DNA of 64,000 nt from Leptospiraceae bacterium. GTDB lineage: Bacteria > Spirochaetota > Leptospiria > Leptospirales > Leptospiraceae. Below the pieces are notes generated by a model. The model was not told where the DNA came from and ran no database searches. It saw nothing but the letters and a program-made list of their open reading frames with translations. This document shows positions 17,703 through 26,141 of this stretch, one piece after another. Within the stretch, counting starts at the first letter, position 1, and each line of letters starts with the position of its first letter. The DNA lies in assembly GCA_017996175.1 (NCBI GenBank), contig JAGOHK010000003.1:50741-114740 (forward strand), read 5' to 3'. A program made the position numbers and the translations under genes.

Positions 17703-19028
17703 ATGAACTCTAAATTTATTATAATCGCTTTATTATTCGCACTCATTGGATGTTCCTCTAAAAAAGATCCGAATTATTTGTGGTTGGTCGGTCTAGTGCA
17801 GACAACCGCTGCGGCTGGGGAAACTAGTCCGGGGGCTAATAGCGCTAATGTGCCAGCAAACACATCTGCTCCTGCACCGATAGGAGAGCAAAATTTCAGT
17901 ATGACCATAAGTGATCTAACTGGAAGTCCTACTGATTTTATATTTGATACTACGAAGACTTTAACTCTAGACATATTGGCTTATGACTTCGCTGAAAATC
18001 CAATCAAAGGGGCGCTCATTCAAATTGGAGATGCAAATGATCCGACCAATTCCACCAGTTATTTCCAAGCGGTAACTAATCCGAGTGGAAATGTGACTGG
18101 AACCTTTACGATAAATTCTACAACTAGTAGAGTGTCGCTAGTTGTAATTTACAATGGAGTAGAGCATAGAACAGTAATATCTATTAAGGGAGTATATGCT
18201 CTGCGAAGAACTATGTATATGATTGGGGTTTCTGAACATGTAACCATTCAAGATGCGGATAATGATGGTGTTCCGGATGAAAATGACCCTTATCCAAATG
18301 ATGCTACTCGGTCGGTAAAAATCAATTATCCACCAAGCGGATATTATACAGTATCCTACGAAGACCTTTATCCAAAACAAGGGGATGCTGATTTTAATGA
18401 CTACACAATCCGAGTTCGTTACGAAGAAGACCTAAACGCAAAAGGTGAAGTAGTGCGTGTAAGAGGTTACTACCAACATGTTGCAAAAGGTGCGGGTTAC
18501 AACCATATACTTCGCATGAATCTACCTGGAGTAAATTCTTCTGATTATACTTTGAAACGATTAACTTCGGACGATGTAGTCGAATACCAAACCAGCGGAA
18601 GTTCTGTAGCATTCACTGGAATTGAAATTCTACCAGCGAGTAATACAACACTTAGCTCCTCCAATACTGCACAGGGGCAAACCTTTCAACTTGGAAAAAA
18701 AGCCGAGTTAGAAGTAATTCTAACTACACCAATTCCCAAAACTACACTGGGTTCAGTGCCTTATGATTTATATATCTATGTATTAAACACAAAACACGAA
18801 ATCCATTTTGCAGGACGGTATACCAAAGCAGATGGAACAGACCAATACTTGGATGCAACTGGATTTCCTTGGGCGGTTATGATTCCTGGAAATTGGAAAT
18901 GGCCCTACGAAAAATCAGATGCTAGAACCGCCTACTCCAAATTCCAATCTTGGTATGAATCAAAAGGAACCGTTGATTTAGATTGGTATGAATTCCCGAA
19001 CTTAAACTCTGTCTTTCCTTCTTTCTAA
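17703..19028 (+). CDS. LruC-domain lipoprotein
   Basis: ATG 17703 is preferred; the signal MNSKFIIIALLFALIGC ends in a lipobox (Cys17), and a purine-rich GAGAGGG site lies upstream. About 441 residues. After an Ala/Thr-rich linker and an Ig-like region (about 60-165) comes a calcium-binding-type segment, DADNDGVPDENDPYPND, followed by GDADFNDYTIRVRYEE. This is the signature of the LruC domain (DUF4842), named after the leptospiral recurrent-uveitis-associated lipoprotein LruC. The protein ends in WYEFPNLNSVFPSF. It is probably outer-membrane anchored. Whether it is the orthologue of LruC or a paralogue cannot be decided from sequence alone. Confidence 0.85.
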   Translation: MNSKFIIIALLFALIGCSSKKDPNYLWLVGLVQTTAAAGETSPGANSANVPANTSAPAPIGEQNFSMTISDLTGSPTDFIFDTTKTLTLDILAYDFAENPIKGALIQIGDANDPTNSTSYFQAVTNPSGNVTGTFTINSTTSRVSLVVIYNGVEHRTVISIKGVYALRRTMYMIGVSEHVTIQDADNDGVPDENDPYPNDATRSVKINYPPSGYYTVSYEDLYPKQGDADFNDYTIRVRYEEDLNAKGEVVRVRGYYQHVAKGAGYNHILRMNLPGVNSSDYTLKRLTSDDVVEYQTSGSSVAFTGIEILPASNTTLSSSNTAQGQTFQLGKKAELEVILTTPIPKTTLGSVPYDLYIYVLNTKHEIHFAGRYTKADGTDQYLDATGFPWAVMIPGNWKWPYEKSDARTAYSKFQSWYESKGTVDLDWYEFPNLNSVFPSF

Positions 19029-19071
19029 AAAACCTTTTGACTTTTCCCACACGTAGTAAAAAATACTGCGT

Positions 19072-20088
19072 GTGAGGAAAGACTTTTTACAAAGCAAAAG
19101 AAAAACTACAACGAGTAATTCTACTGTTATGAACTTTAGCAGTTTACTCGCGAGTATTTCCCCACTTCTTACGATGAATGAAGATTTAATCGTTCATTAT
19201 GTTAACCAATCTCTCCTAAAAGAATTTAAAACTAGCCAAGCTGAGCTAATCGGATTTTCCCTGTTTCATTCTTTTCCGATGAATAAGTCTGATAAAAAAA
19301 GTTTTTTGGAAAATCTAGAATTGTCTAAATCGAAACGAGTTCAGAATTGTGAATTTAAAATAAAAGAAAAAGTATTTGGTTATTCGGTATTTCGTTTTGC
19401 AAATGAAATCGGTATTATCCTCAAAGATATTACAGAAACAAAAAAATTACAAAAAAAAGTTTTAAACCTACACTCCCAACTTTTAAAACTCCAAGAGAAT
19501 GAAAGACAAAATATCGCCCGTGATTTGCATGACAGTGTGGGACAAACTATCTTAGCCGCTAAGTTAAATTTCAGTGCGTTCGAAAAAGATCCTGTTAAAA
19601 TGCGGGAGTGTTTTTCAGTCGGTCTAAACCTAATTGATAAAGCAAGCCAAGAGTTGCGAGAGATTTATACAAACCTATTTCCATCATCTCTACGAGAACT
19701 AGGGCTCGCGGCGGCAATTAAATCTTTTTTGAAAGACTTTACAGGAAGTGGAAATTATAAAATTTCTCTTTCTTTTAAAATGAAATCCAAACTAAAAGAA
19801 GAAATCCAAATCCATTTATTTAGAATCACACAAGAAATTTGTACAAATATTTTTAAACATGCAAATGCATCTGAAATAAAACTTATATTCGAAGAAAAAA
19901 AGAATTTGATTCATATAACAATTCAGGATAACGGAAAAGGTTTTGACACGGAGCTAATAAAAATGAAATCTTCTGGATATGGACTCGAAAACATAAAAAG
20001 GCGAGTAGAAGATATGGATGGCAAAGTAGAAATTCACTCGAAGATTCAAAAAGGAACTCAATTTGTTATCAAAATTCCCATCCAATAA
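19072..20088 (+). CDS. PAS / HisKA_3 sensor histidine kinase
   Basis: A cytoplasmic sensor kinase of the NarL-partner type, with no membrane segment. A PAS-like domain (about 25-120) is followed by a coiled linker and the HisKA_3 phosphoacceptor region NIARDLHDSVGQTILAAKL (His at about residue 154). The HATPase domain has ITQEICTNIFKHANA (N box), DNGKGFD (G1) and GYGLENIKRRVE (G2). The start is GTG 19072 or ATG 19129. The response-regulator gene overlaps its end by 26 bases, so the two are a translationally coupled pair. Confidence 0.88.
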   Translation: MRKDFLQSKRKTTTSNSTVMNFSSLLASISPLLTMNEDLIVHYVNQSLLKEFKTSQAELIGFSLFHSFPMNKSDKKSFLENLELSKSKRVQNCEFKIKEKVFGYSVFRFANEIGIILKDITETKKLQKKVLNLHSQLLKLQENERQNIARDLHDSVGQTILAAKLNFSAFEKDPVKMRECFSVGLNLIDKASQELREIYTNLFPSSLRELGLAAAIKSFLKDFTGSGNYKISLSFKMKSKLKEEIQIHLFRITQEICTNIFKHANASEIKLIFEEKKNLIHITIQDNGKGFDTELIKMKSSGYGLENIKRRVEDMDGKVEIHSKIQKGTQFVIKIPIQ

Positions 20089-20731
20089 AAAAATCAGAAT
20101 TTACCTAGCGGATGACCACCGTATACTCCGAGAAGGACTAAAGATGATTCTAAAAACTCATTCTCCCTTCGAGATCATTGGGGAAGCAGGAGAAGGAGTG
20201 AAGGCGCTCGAAGAAATTGAAACTTTAAAACCAGATCTTGCGATTTTAGATATTTCGATGCCGGGGATGACTGGAATTGAAGTTAGCCGCCATATTCTAA
20301 AAAAAGACAAACGGATAAAGATCATTATTCTCTCCAGACACGACAATGAAGAATATGTCAAACAAACCCTAAAGTATGGAGTTCACGGATACGTATTAAA
20401 AGATGACGCTGGAGAAGACTTACTACAAGCAGTAGAGTCTGTGATGGGAGGTAAAACTTACTTGAGCCCTAGGATTTCTAGTCGATTCGCGGATAATCAC
20501 GAATTACCTTCTTCTAGTAAAACCGAGGCACTTCCTGAACTAACAAACCGCGAAAGAGAAATAGTAAAATTAATCGCAGAAGGAAACTCAAACGAACAAA
20601 TTGCAAAGGTACTTCATATTTCTCCAAGCACTGCAAAAGCACATCGAGCCAACACAATGAAAAAACTAGGTCTTCACAAAGCTGCGGATATTGTAAAGTA
20701 TGCGATTAAGGAAGGGATATTGGAACCTTAG
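20063..20731 (+). CDS. NarL/LuxR-family response regulator
   Basis: A 222-residue regulator starting at TTG 20063 inside the kinase gene. The receiver domain has the acidic pair ADDH, the phospho-acceptor Asp in LAILDISMPG (about residue 60), the Thr/Ser switch IILSRHD and the conserved Lys in YVLKDDAG. The C-terminal LuxR-type helix-turn-helix (about 160-222) reads LTNREREIVKLIAEG, NEQIAKVLHISPSTAKAHRAN. It is expected to bind DNA when phosphorylated by the adjacent kinase. Its targets are not evident; no two-component operator was identified. Confidence 0.9.
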   Translation: MLSKFPSNKKIRIYLADDHRILREGLKMILKTHSPFEIIGEAGEGVKALEEIETLKPDLAILDISMPGMTGIEVSRHILKKDKRIKIIILSRHDNEEYVKQTLKYGVHGYVLKDDAGEDLLQAVESVMGGKTYLSPRISSRFADNHELPSSSKTEALPELTNREREIVKLIAEGNSNEQIAKVLHISPSTAKAHRANTMKKLGLHKAADIVKYAIKEGILEP

Positions 20732-21466
20732 TTACTGACGAACACAGAGGAGTTTGTTTGTAGGTCCATTACAACTATCTGTAGTCCCAATATCTATTGA
20801 TGCACTTCCAGTATTACCACCATTCCCTTTTCCACCGAACCCAGCATTATTATCCCAGTTATTATTAGAACAAGTAAAATTAGTTGTCCAATCATCAAAT
20901 AAACCAGTCCACCAAACTGTAGCAGCACTCGAATCAATAGAAGTTAATAGAGTTGCGCCTGCCCCAGTAAAATTAACTATCCCAGAGGCATTAGTTGTGA
21001 AAATCTTTGTGTCTGTCGAGCCATCTAATCGGAAATAATCAGTATTCGCCTTTAGAACCCAATCTAAATTTTCAGAAATTCCGGTTGAGCAATTAGCAGT
21101 AGAGCAGGCTCTCCTTGTTGCTAGTTGGTTAACTAAAAGTGCCTTATACTCAGTAGCCGCTCCAGGGACATTAGCAAAGTTTGCAGTTTTCTCGGTCTGG
21201 CATTTTGCATCTGCACCTGTAATACCTCCAATGAGAGCACCTGTATACGTTCCAACCGTCAAAAAAATATACTTATTCGAAGTCGTTGTAGTCGTTGCTA
21301 GCGATTCACCCGAAACTAATTTCTGTAAAATCATTAAATCAAATAATGCCCCCTTAGGAAAAGGATCAGAACAAGAACCTAAGAAGAGAATAATAAATAG
21401 TATGCTTACTATGAAGTGGACATTGACTTTAGTGAGGAGAAGCAAAATGTTACTATAAGTCGTCAT
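20732..21466 (-). CDS. DUF1554 lipoprotein
   Basis: A Leptospira-type lipoprotein. The open frame extends upstream to 21850 but that part is antisense repeat, so the start is probably ATG 21466, giving 244 residues. The signal's hydrophobic core VSILFIILFLGSC gives a lipobox near residue 33. The mature part has the DUF1554 pattern: IFLTVGTYTGALIGGITGADAKC, then LVNQLATRRAC, VWWTGLFDDW, FTCSNNNWDN and a closing TNKLLCVRQ, with paired cysteines, similar to C-type-lectin-like folds. DUF1554 is known mainly from leptospires. The start codon itself lies at the edge of a repeat (21464-21640), so the N-terminus is less certain than the rest. It is convergent with the response-regulator gene; the two coding regions are directly adjacent. 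Confidence 0.82.
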   Translation of the reverse strand: MTTYSNILLLLTKVNVHFIVSILFIILFLGSCSDPFPKGALFDLMILQKLVSGESLATTTTTSNKYIFLTVGTYTGALIGGITGADAKCQTEKTANFANVPGAATEYKALLVNQLATRRACSTANCSTGISENLDWVLKANTDYFRLDGSTDTKIFTTNASGIVNFTGAGATLLTSIDSSAATVWWTGLFDDWTTNFTCSNNNWDNNAGFGGKGNGGNTGSASIDIGTTDSCNGPTNKLLCVRQ

Positions 21467-21640
21467 TTCGAGGAAACTCAATGTTTCTCTCTTTGGTCGA
21501 AACATAATGCTCAATGACCGATTTGTTGACTTAGGTTGCCCTTCGAGAGCCTCAGGGTGACACTGACTAGCCATCTGTGTTAATCGGTGTTCATCGGCGA
21601 TGTGGTGAGCCCATCGAACCATGGTAATCTTTAAAATATT
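21464..21640. repeat. Composite repeat upstream of the DUF1554 gene
   Basis: Non-coding mosaic. It starts with GTCATTTCGAGG and includes CCCTTCGAGAGCCTCAGGGTGACAC, a phrase of a common dispersed-repeat type (GTCACCCTGAGG on the other strand). It ends with TTCATCGGCGATGTGGTGAGCCCATCGAACCATGG in altered form, related to the element at 12867. It is more GC-rich than the genes around it. Open frames through it are not supported as coding. Confidence 0.55.
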
Positions 21641-21644
21641 CATA

Positions 21645-22526
21645 TTAATACCTCGCAGAAATTTTGAGTTCAAAAGATAAAATTGGATTATCCGCTTGTA
21701 TGCCGTGGGCATAAATATATTTCTGGTGACGCGAATTAAGCTCGATGGAAACGTTTCCCATTTCCGAAACTTTTTTGGCATGCCAGACTTGGAGTGCATA
21801 ACTAAGAATAGCCACAACTCCAACTGCTGCTTGATTGGATTGGTGTTCATCGTATTGTGATTTCGCTTGGCTTCGTTTATCCCATAAATACAAATCGAGT
21901 AAAATCGGAGTGCCTAGTGCAAGGACAGATAAATTCTTTGGATTATTCAGTGGATCATTTGCGAGGCTATTTCCTGCTAACCGCTCATTGTTACCGTACA
22001 CCGCGAGACCTGTGAACCAAATAATCCAAAGACTTGCATATAGTCTTTGATTGGACTGGTATTGAGTAAGTCCGGGGACAAACCATTTCCATTTTTTGAT
22101 TTCTGTTTTAGTTACTTCGGTCTCTTTTACTTCTTCTTTCTTGGTTCCCTTTTTCCCGGGTTTGGGGTTGTCTTTTTCTACGTGAAATTCTTCCCACTCA
22201 GTCCATACGGATGGTTTTCCAAATTTATTCACAGAGGCAATTCTATATTCATAGTACCCGGCTGGGAGTTTCAATTCAATATTATTCTGAGTAAGTTTTT
22301 CTTCTTTTTCAGTTCCTGTAGATTTATCTTTTAGTTGAATCAAATACCCCTTAGCCCCTGGAACGTTTAGCCATTCGATGTAATAGGTAAATGTTTTTTT
22401 TGTATCTGCATTTAAAGCAAAGCTAAGGCTAATTAGAATTAGACCCAAATAGAAACAAGATATTGTTTGAGTCAATAAATTCCTTATGCATTTTGCAATT
22501 CGCAGATTTATAACGATAACATTCAT
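21645..22526 (-). CDS. Secreted protein with Fn3-like and DUF5683-like regions
   Basis: A 293-residue protein. A hydrophobic segment (FYLGLILISLSFALNA, about 25-40) acts as signal peptide or anchor. An Fn3-like beta domain follows (about 45-110: YYIEWLNVPGAKGYLIQLKD, YYEYRIASVNKFGKPSVWTEW). After a Lys/Glu linker comes KKWKWFVPGLTQYQSNQRLYASLWI, resembling the P-G-x-x-Q-x motif of DUF5683-type membrane proteins, with two or three further hydrophobic segments. The layout parallels the protein encoded at 35380-36210, which has ALVPGWGQWETGNKW. The exact start is uncertain. Function unknown. Confidence 0.6.
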   Translation of the reverse strand: MNVIVINLRIAKCIRNLLTQTISCFYLGLILISLSFALNADTKKTFTYYIEWLNVPGAKGYLIQLKDKSTGTEKEEKLTQNNIELKLPAGYYEYRIASVNKFGKPSVWTEWEEFHVEKDNPKPGKKGTKKEEVKETEVTKTEIKKWKWFVPGLTQYQSNQRLYASLWIIWFTGLAVYGNNERLAGNSLANDPLNNPKNLSVLALGTPILLDLYLWDKRSQAKSQYDEHQSNQAAVGVVAILSYALQVWHAKKVSEMGNVSIELNSRHQKYIYAHGIQADNPILSFELKISARY

Positions 22527-22597
22527 CCTTCGACCTACTCATAGAATTTCTATTAGTCAAGCCTAATATTAGACGAAGAGTTATAACTTTAAATTAG

Positions 22598-22647
22598 AAT
22601 CCGAAAAGGAAGACGCAAAAACGTTTTCGCGCCTTCCTTTTCGGATT
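22598..22647. repeat. Long perfect-stem hairpin at the edge of a GC-rich island
   Basis: A 15-bp outer stem, AATCCGAAAAGGAAG paired with CTTCCTTTTCGGATT, continues inward through CGC/GCG and AAAACG/CGTTTT pairs. Downstream, 22648-22760 is a GC-rich stretch with another hairpin at 22678-22699 (GTCCCG / CGGGAC). The 308-base gap between the divergent genes 21645-22526 and 22835-24925 is filled mostly by this island. It is probably a dispersed palindromic element; a riboregulatory role has no direct support. Confidence 0.55.
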
Positions 22648-22794
22648 CCTACTCCTAGCGGCAGCGATCGACTGGTGTCCCGATCTGTTCCGGGACAAGA
22701 AGGAGAGCGCGGTGGCGTATCCTTTCACGACAGCCGCCCAAACCTAGCCCAAAGGGGTTAGAATGACCTTTTCGAGGGGAAATAGGTTTTTTGC

Positions 22795-22823
22795 TTGACT
22801 AAGGGCTAAGCAAATTGTTTTAA
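22795..22823 (+). promoter_or_regulatory. Putative promoter of the sigma-54 activator gene
   Basis: TTGACT at 22795-22800 and TTTTAA at 22818-22823 are 17 bases apart. Transcription would begin near 22830, only a few bases before ATG 22835. No ribosome site is visible there, so the mRNA could be leaderless. The -10 box is weak. Confidence 0.4.
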
Positions 22824-22834
22824 GTATATACAAT

Positions 22835-24925
22835 ATGTCGAGCAAAACCCTTAATCCTTTTTTAACAATTTCCGAAGTAACGATGGCGATGAATTCTACT
22901 TTAGACCCGGATCAGGTTCTAGAGATGATTTTGGATCATTCGTTAAAATTCTCCAACGTAGAATCTGGCTCTCTAATGTTAGTGAATAGCCGAGAATCCG
23001 TTTTAGATATTGTTACCTCTCGCGGTCACAATCCGGAAATTAAAAAAGAATTTCGTCTCAAAATTGGCGAGGGGATAACAGGTATTGTAGCTTCTTCTGG
23101 TCGGGGAATGATAGTGAACGATGTAAGCAAAGACCCAAATTACATCTCCATCAAAAAAGAAATCCAATCGGAATTAGCCGTTCCTTTAATCGTTGAGGAC
23201 ATGGTTATTGGAGTAGTGTCGCTCGACTCTAATCGTATCAATGCGTTCACAGAAGAACATTTAAAAATAGTAGGAATTCTCGCGAACCAAGCTGCTTTAA
23301 TTTTTAAAAACCTACAAACATTTAGAAGGCTTGAACAGAAAAATAAAATCCAGCAAGTATTAATTGAGATTTCAAAAGTGGTTACATCGAGTCTTGATAT
23401 GGATGAAATTTTTCAATCTATTATGGCTACGATTGAAAAATCCTTAAAGTTAGAAAAGGGAAGCCTTGTATTATTTGATGAAGCAACTGACACATTGCGA
23501 TTAGTTGCTGCTGTAGGTCTTACTACGGATGAAATCGAAAGGGGAGTATACCAATTAGGCGAAGGTGTGATTGGTAAGGTATATGAATCAGGGGAGCCTA
23601 TGATTATTCGTTCTGTGGCTAACGATCCTTTGTTTCTAAATCGTGTTGGGTATCTAGATCATTTTAAAAATGACCCTACTAACGTTAGTTTGCTTTCTGC
23701 CCCAGTTAAAAGTGAACAAGCAATCATTGGTGTTTTAAGTGTATTCCTAGTTCATCAAAAGAATATGGACATTCAAACTTACCTCGATTTTTTGCAAGTG
23801 GTTGCGTCTATTATTTCACAGGCTGTAAAAATTCATAACCTTGTAGATGATGTTAAAAAAGAAATTTCTCGAGAGAATGTTCTATTAAAAAGAGAATTGA
23901 AAGAAAAATACAAATTTGGTTCTATAATCGGGCGCTCGAAAAATATGGAGAAACTATTTGAAAAAATCAAATTAGTATCTGACTCACGAGCATCTGTATT
24001 AATTACAGGTGAATCTGGAACCGGCAAAGAGATGATAGCCTCAGCCATTCATTATAATAGTAACCGTGCGGAAAAACCATTTATCAAAATCAATTGTGCG
24101 GCTATTCCTGAGAATCTGCTCGAAAGTGAATTATTTGGTCATACAAAAGGATCTTTTACTGGAGCCGTTGCTGACAAAAAAGGAAAATTCGAAATGGCGG
24201 ACGGGGGAACTATTTTTTTAGATGAAATTGGAGAAATGGATTTAAACCTCCAATCCAAACTTCTACGTGTGTTACAAGAAAAAGAAATTGAAGCTGTCGG
24301 ATCTCTCAAAGTGAAGAAAGTCGATATTCGAGTCCTTGCAGCGACTAACGCTAATTTAGAAACTTTGATTGCAGAAAAGAAATTTCGTGCTGATCTCTAC
24401 TACCGTTTGAATGTGGTTAATATCCATACTCCAGCACTTAGAGAAAGAACAGATGATATTCCTCTTTTAACTATTCACTTCATTGAAAAATATTCGAAAG
24501 AGAATAACAAAAATATCAAAGGTTTTACCAGAGAAGTTCAAAAGTTACTCGCATTATACCCTTGGCCTGGAAATGTGAGAGAGCTTGAAAATATAATTGA
24601 GCGCGCTGTAGTAATGACACAGAACACAATGCTCGATGAAAATGACTTTGTTGAAATCACAGAAAAACTAACTTCTCTAAATCTTCCTTTGACTAAATCT
24701 CCTGATGATATTACAACTGATATAACTTCCAGTCTTTACAATATGCCAAACCTAGATGCGATAGACGGTAGAGCCCTGGAAGTAGTTGTCGGGGAAGTAG
24801 AAGCCCGTTTAATTCAATATGCTTTGAAAAAATTCCGTTACACTAAAACTCGTGTAGCGAAGTTTCTAGGTATTAACCGCAACACACTTGACAAACGTAT
24901 TAAGGAACTGAAAATAGAGTATTAA
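22835..24925 (+). CDS. GAF-GAF sigma-54-dependent activator
   Basis: A 696-residue bacterial enhancer-binding protein. Two GAF domains (about 15-165 and 175-335) are followed by a coiled linker and the AAA+ domain: Walker A GESGTGKE (about 393), the sigma-54-contacting loop GSFTGA in place of the usual GAFTGA, Walker [13 protein letters not shown], and ALRERTDDI / [16 protein letters not shown]. The C-terminal Fis-type helix-turn-helix is [20 protein letters not shown]. The layout is like FhlA and NorR with tandem sensory GAF domains; the ligand is unknown. A GSFTGA loop occurs in natural activators and does not imply loss of function. It is monocistronic. Confidence 0.92.
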   Translation: MSSKTLNPFLTISEVTMAMNSTLDPDQVLEMILDHSLKFSNVESGSLMLVNSRESVLDIVTSRGHNPEIKKEFRLKIGEGITGIVASSGRGMIVNDVSKDPNYISIKKEIQSELAVPLIVEDMVIGVVSLDSNRINAFTEEHLKIVGILANQAALIFKNLQTFRRLEQKNKIQQVLIEISKVVTSSLDMDEIFQSIMATIEKSLKLEKGSLVLFDEATDTLRLVAAVGLTTDEIERGVYQLGEGVIGKVYESGEPMIIRSVANDPLFLNRVGYLDHFKNDPTNVSLLSAPVKSEQAIIGVLSVFLVHQKNMDIQTYLDFLQVVASIISQAVKIHNLVDDVKKEISRENVLLKRELKEKYKFGSIIGRSKNMEKLFEKIKLVSDSRASVLITGESGTGKEMIASAIHYNSNRAEKPFIKINCAAIPENLLESELFGHTKGSFTGAVADKKGKFEMADGGTIFLDEIGEMDLNLQSKLLRVLQEKEIEAVGSLKVKKVDIRVLAATNANLETLIAEKKFRADLYYRLNVVNIHTPALRERTDDIPLLTIHFIEKYSKENNKNIKGFTREVQKLLALYPWPGNVRELENIIERAVVMTQNTMLDENDFVEITEKLTSLNLPLTKSPDDITTDITSSLYNMPNLDAIDGRALEVVVGEVEARLIQYALKKFRYTKTRVAKFLGINRNTLDKRIKELKIEY

Positions 24926-25009
24926 GCGATTATAGGAATTCTTTGAAAAAATTCTTTTGTGTCCAATTTCTAGATTTACCAAATACGTTTTTGTTCTTTA
25001 GAAAGATTT

Positions 25010-25603
25010 TTAGCCATAATGGCTATCTCGATAATGAAAAACAGTGTGATAATTGGATTTTTTTCGAGATAAATATACCTTGGCGAACAAGTCAAAATTC
25101 GGGGACAACGGAATTCCTACAGCCCCCAAGAAATACGAGACTTTATCCGCAAAATCTACAAAATCAGCGAGCAGTAAATAGACTATAAACGCCGAGATTG
25201 AGATCCCAAAACTTACACGATAAAGTTTCAGTTCTGCCCAATCTTCCAAATTAGGTCTAAAAGCTACTTTGATTAAGTTTTGGTTCTTTTCTTGGTATTT
25301 CGTTGTATGATTACGGTAAGCTGGAACCAGTCCATTTGCAATATGGATTTTGTATTTAAAAAGTAAGTAAGAGATGTAGGCTCGAACTCCGTTATGTAGT
25401 GCGGCTTTTTCCTTGAACTTTTTGGAATATTTTTCAGGAATCAAAAGTGTTGAGTTGATCTCAATAAGTGGGTTATTTTCCCGAGGAAATTTTTTGGGAT
25501 TCATTGATACATTTTTGCCATTTTCATAGCCAGAGGCGTAAAGCCCTAAGTATTCCTCTTTGACCTGAGTTACCTGTTCTTTTAAGTATTCATTAAACTC
25601 CAT
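25010..25603 (-). CDS. DUF1564-family protein
   Basis: A protein of about 197 residues from ATG 25603 (GGAAGG site upstream; a GTG at 25615 is less likely). The middle reads STLLIPEKYSKKFKEKA, then a basic helical region, then IKVAFRPNLEDWAELKLYRVSFGISISAFIVYLLLAD. This resembles the DUF1564 family of leptospires, recalled for its LLIPEK opening and a ribbon-helix-helix-like R-x-x-x-x-x-W-x-x-L region. A DNA-binding role is therefore possible but unproven. DUF1564 genes tend to be multicopy accessory genes. Here it lies next to the repeat-rich 25.6-26.1 kb gap. Confidence 0.7.
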   Translation of the reverse strand: MEFNEYLKEQVTQVKEEYLGLYASGYENGKNVSMNPKKFPRENNPLIEINSTLLIPEKYSKKFKEKAALHNGVRAYISYLLFKYKIHIANGLVPAYRNHTTKYQEKNQNLIKVAFRPNLEDWAELKLYRVSFGISISAFIVYLLLADFVDFADKVSYFLGAVGIPLSPNFDLFAKVYLSRKKSNYHTVFHYRDSHYG

Positions 25604-25752
25604 ATTATTTTTCACCTTCCAGAATCATTAGGTTTAAAACTGTATTGAATGTGCGGTATTTTCCTATTTTTTTTGTAAATTCGCTTTCTTTATTTAAAAA
25701 CCTGATTATATACCACTTCTCATAAATAAGTTCCGTTATTTTTCGAGAAAGG

Positions 25753-25822
25753 GGTATTCCCAATTCCCAAAAGCAGAGTATTCAATTTTAAATCGGAATT
25801 TACTTTTGGGAATTGGTATACC
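25753..25822. repeat. 70-bp inverted repeat
   Basis: Left arm GGTATTCCCAATTCCCAAAAG and right arm, complement of GGTATACCAATTCCCAAAAG, flank an AT-rich loop of about 28 bases. The right arm runs into structured element copy B, so the two may be one composite. The wider gap 25604-26032 otherwise contains nothing that looks like a gene. Confidence 0.6.
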
Positions 25823-25970
25823 ATTTCTCAAAAAGAATTGCGCCAAGCTCCAACAAATAAGTCAAAATGGTCTAAACATCTTTTTGTTCCAGCACGTCAG
25901 CATCTATGCTTTATACTGATTCATTTTTCGATAGAATCTTACGCAACCCTTAAATAGAATCGGGTATATA
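25817..25970. repeat. Structured dispersed element, copy B
   Basis: Matches copy A (16984-17097) at both ends but has about 40 extra bases in the middle. It opens TATACCATTTCTCAAAAAG and closes with a stem-loop pairing TATACTGATTC with GAATCGGGTATA around AATCTTACGCAACCC. Between the two copies several stem positions differ while G-T or A-T pairing is kept, which suggests the structure is maintained. Confidence 0.6.
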
Positions 25971-26032
25971 TTTCACCCAATTATGTTGGTATTTACAAGT
26001 TTATGCTCCTTGTATCGAGTTCAGATGATTTG

Positions 26033-26131
26033 CTAAAGATCGATTGCATTGTTCTGTATATCAGCTTGCATTGAATTAGGAAAGACAGGCAAAGCTAAAA
26101 CGAAAATTAAAAGTATATTGAAAAAGGTCAT
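26033..26131 (-). CDS. Possible small secreted peptide or gene remnant (32 aa)
   Basis: ATG 26131 lies 10 bases after the ligA stop, on the same strand. The product begins MTFFNILLIFVLALPVFP, a good Sec-type signal, then has only about 14 further residues ending at TAG. The ribosome site is weak (AGAG). It could be a genuine short secreted peptide, or the 5' end of a larger envelope gene cut by the repeat insertions directly downstream. No similarity is recognised. Confidence 0.3.
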   Translation of the reverse strand: MTFFNILLIFVLALPVFPNSMQADIQNNAIDL

Positions 26132-26141
26132 TGCAAAATCT

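Noticed and set aside
21467..21850. Upstream extension of the DUF1554 gene
   Set aside because: It runs through repeat sequence and antisense to another gene; the lipoprotein signal begins after 21466.
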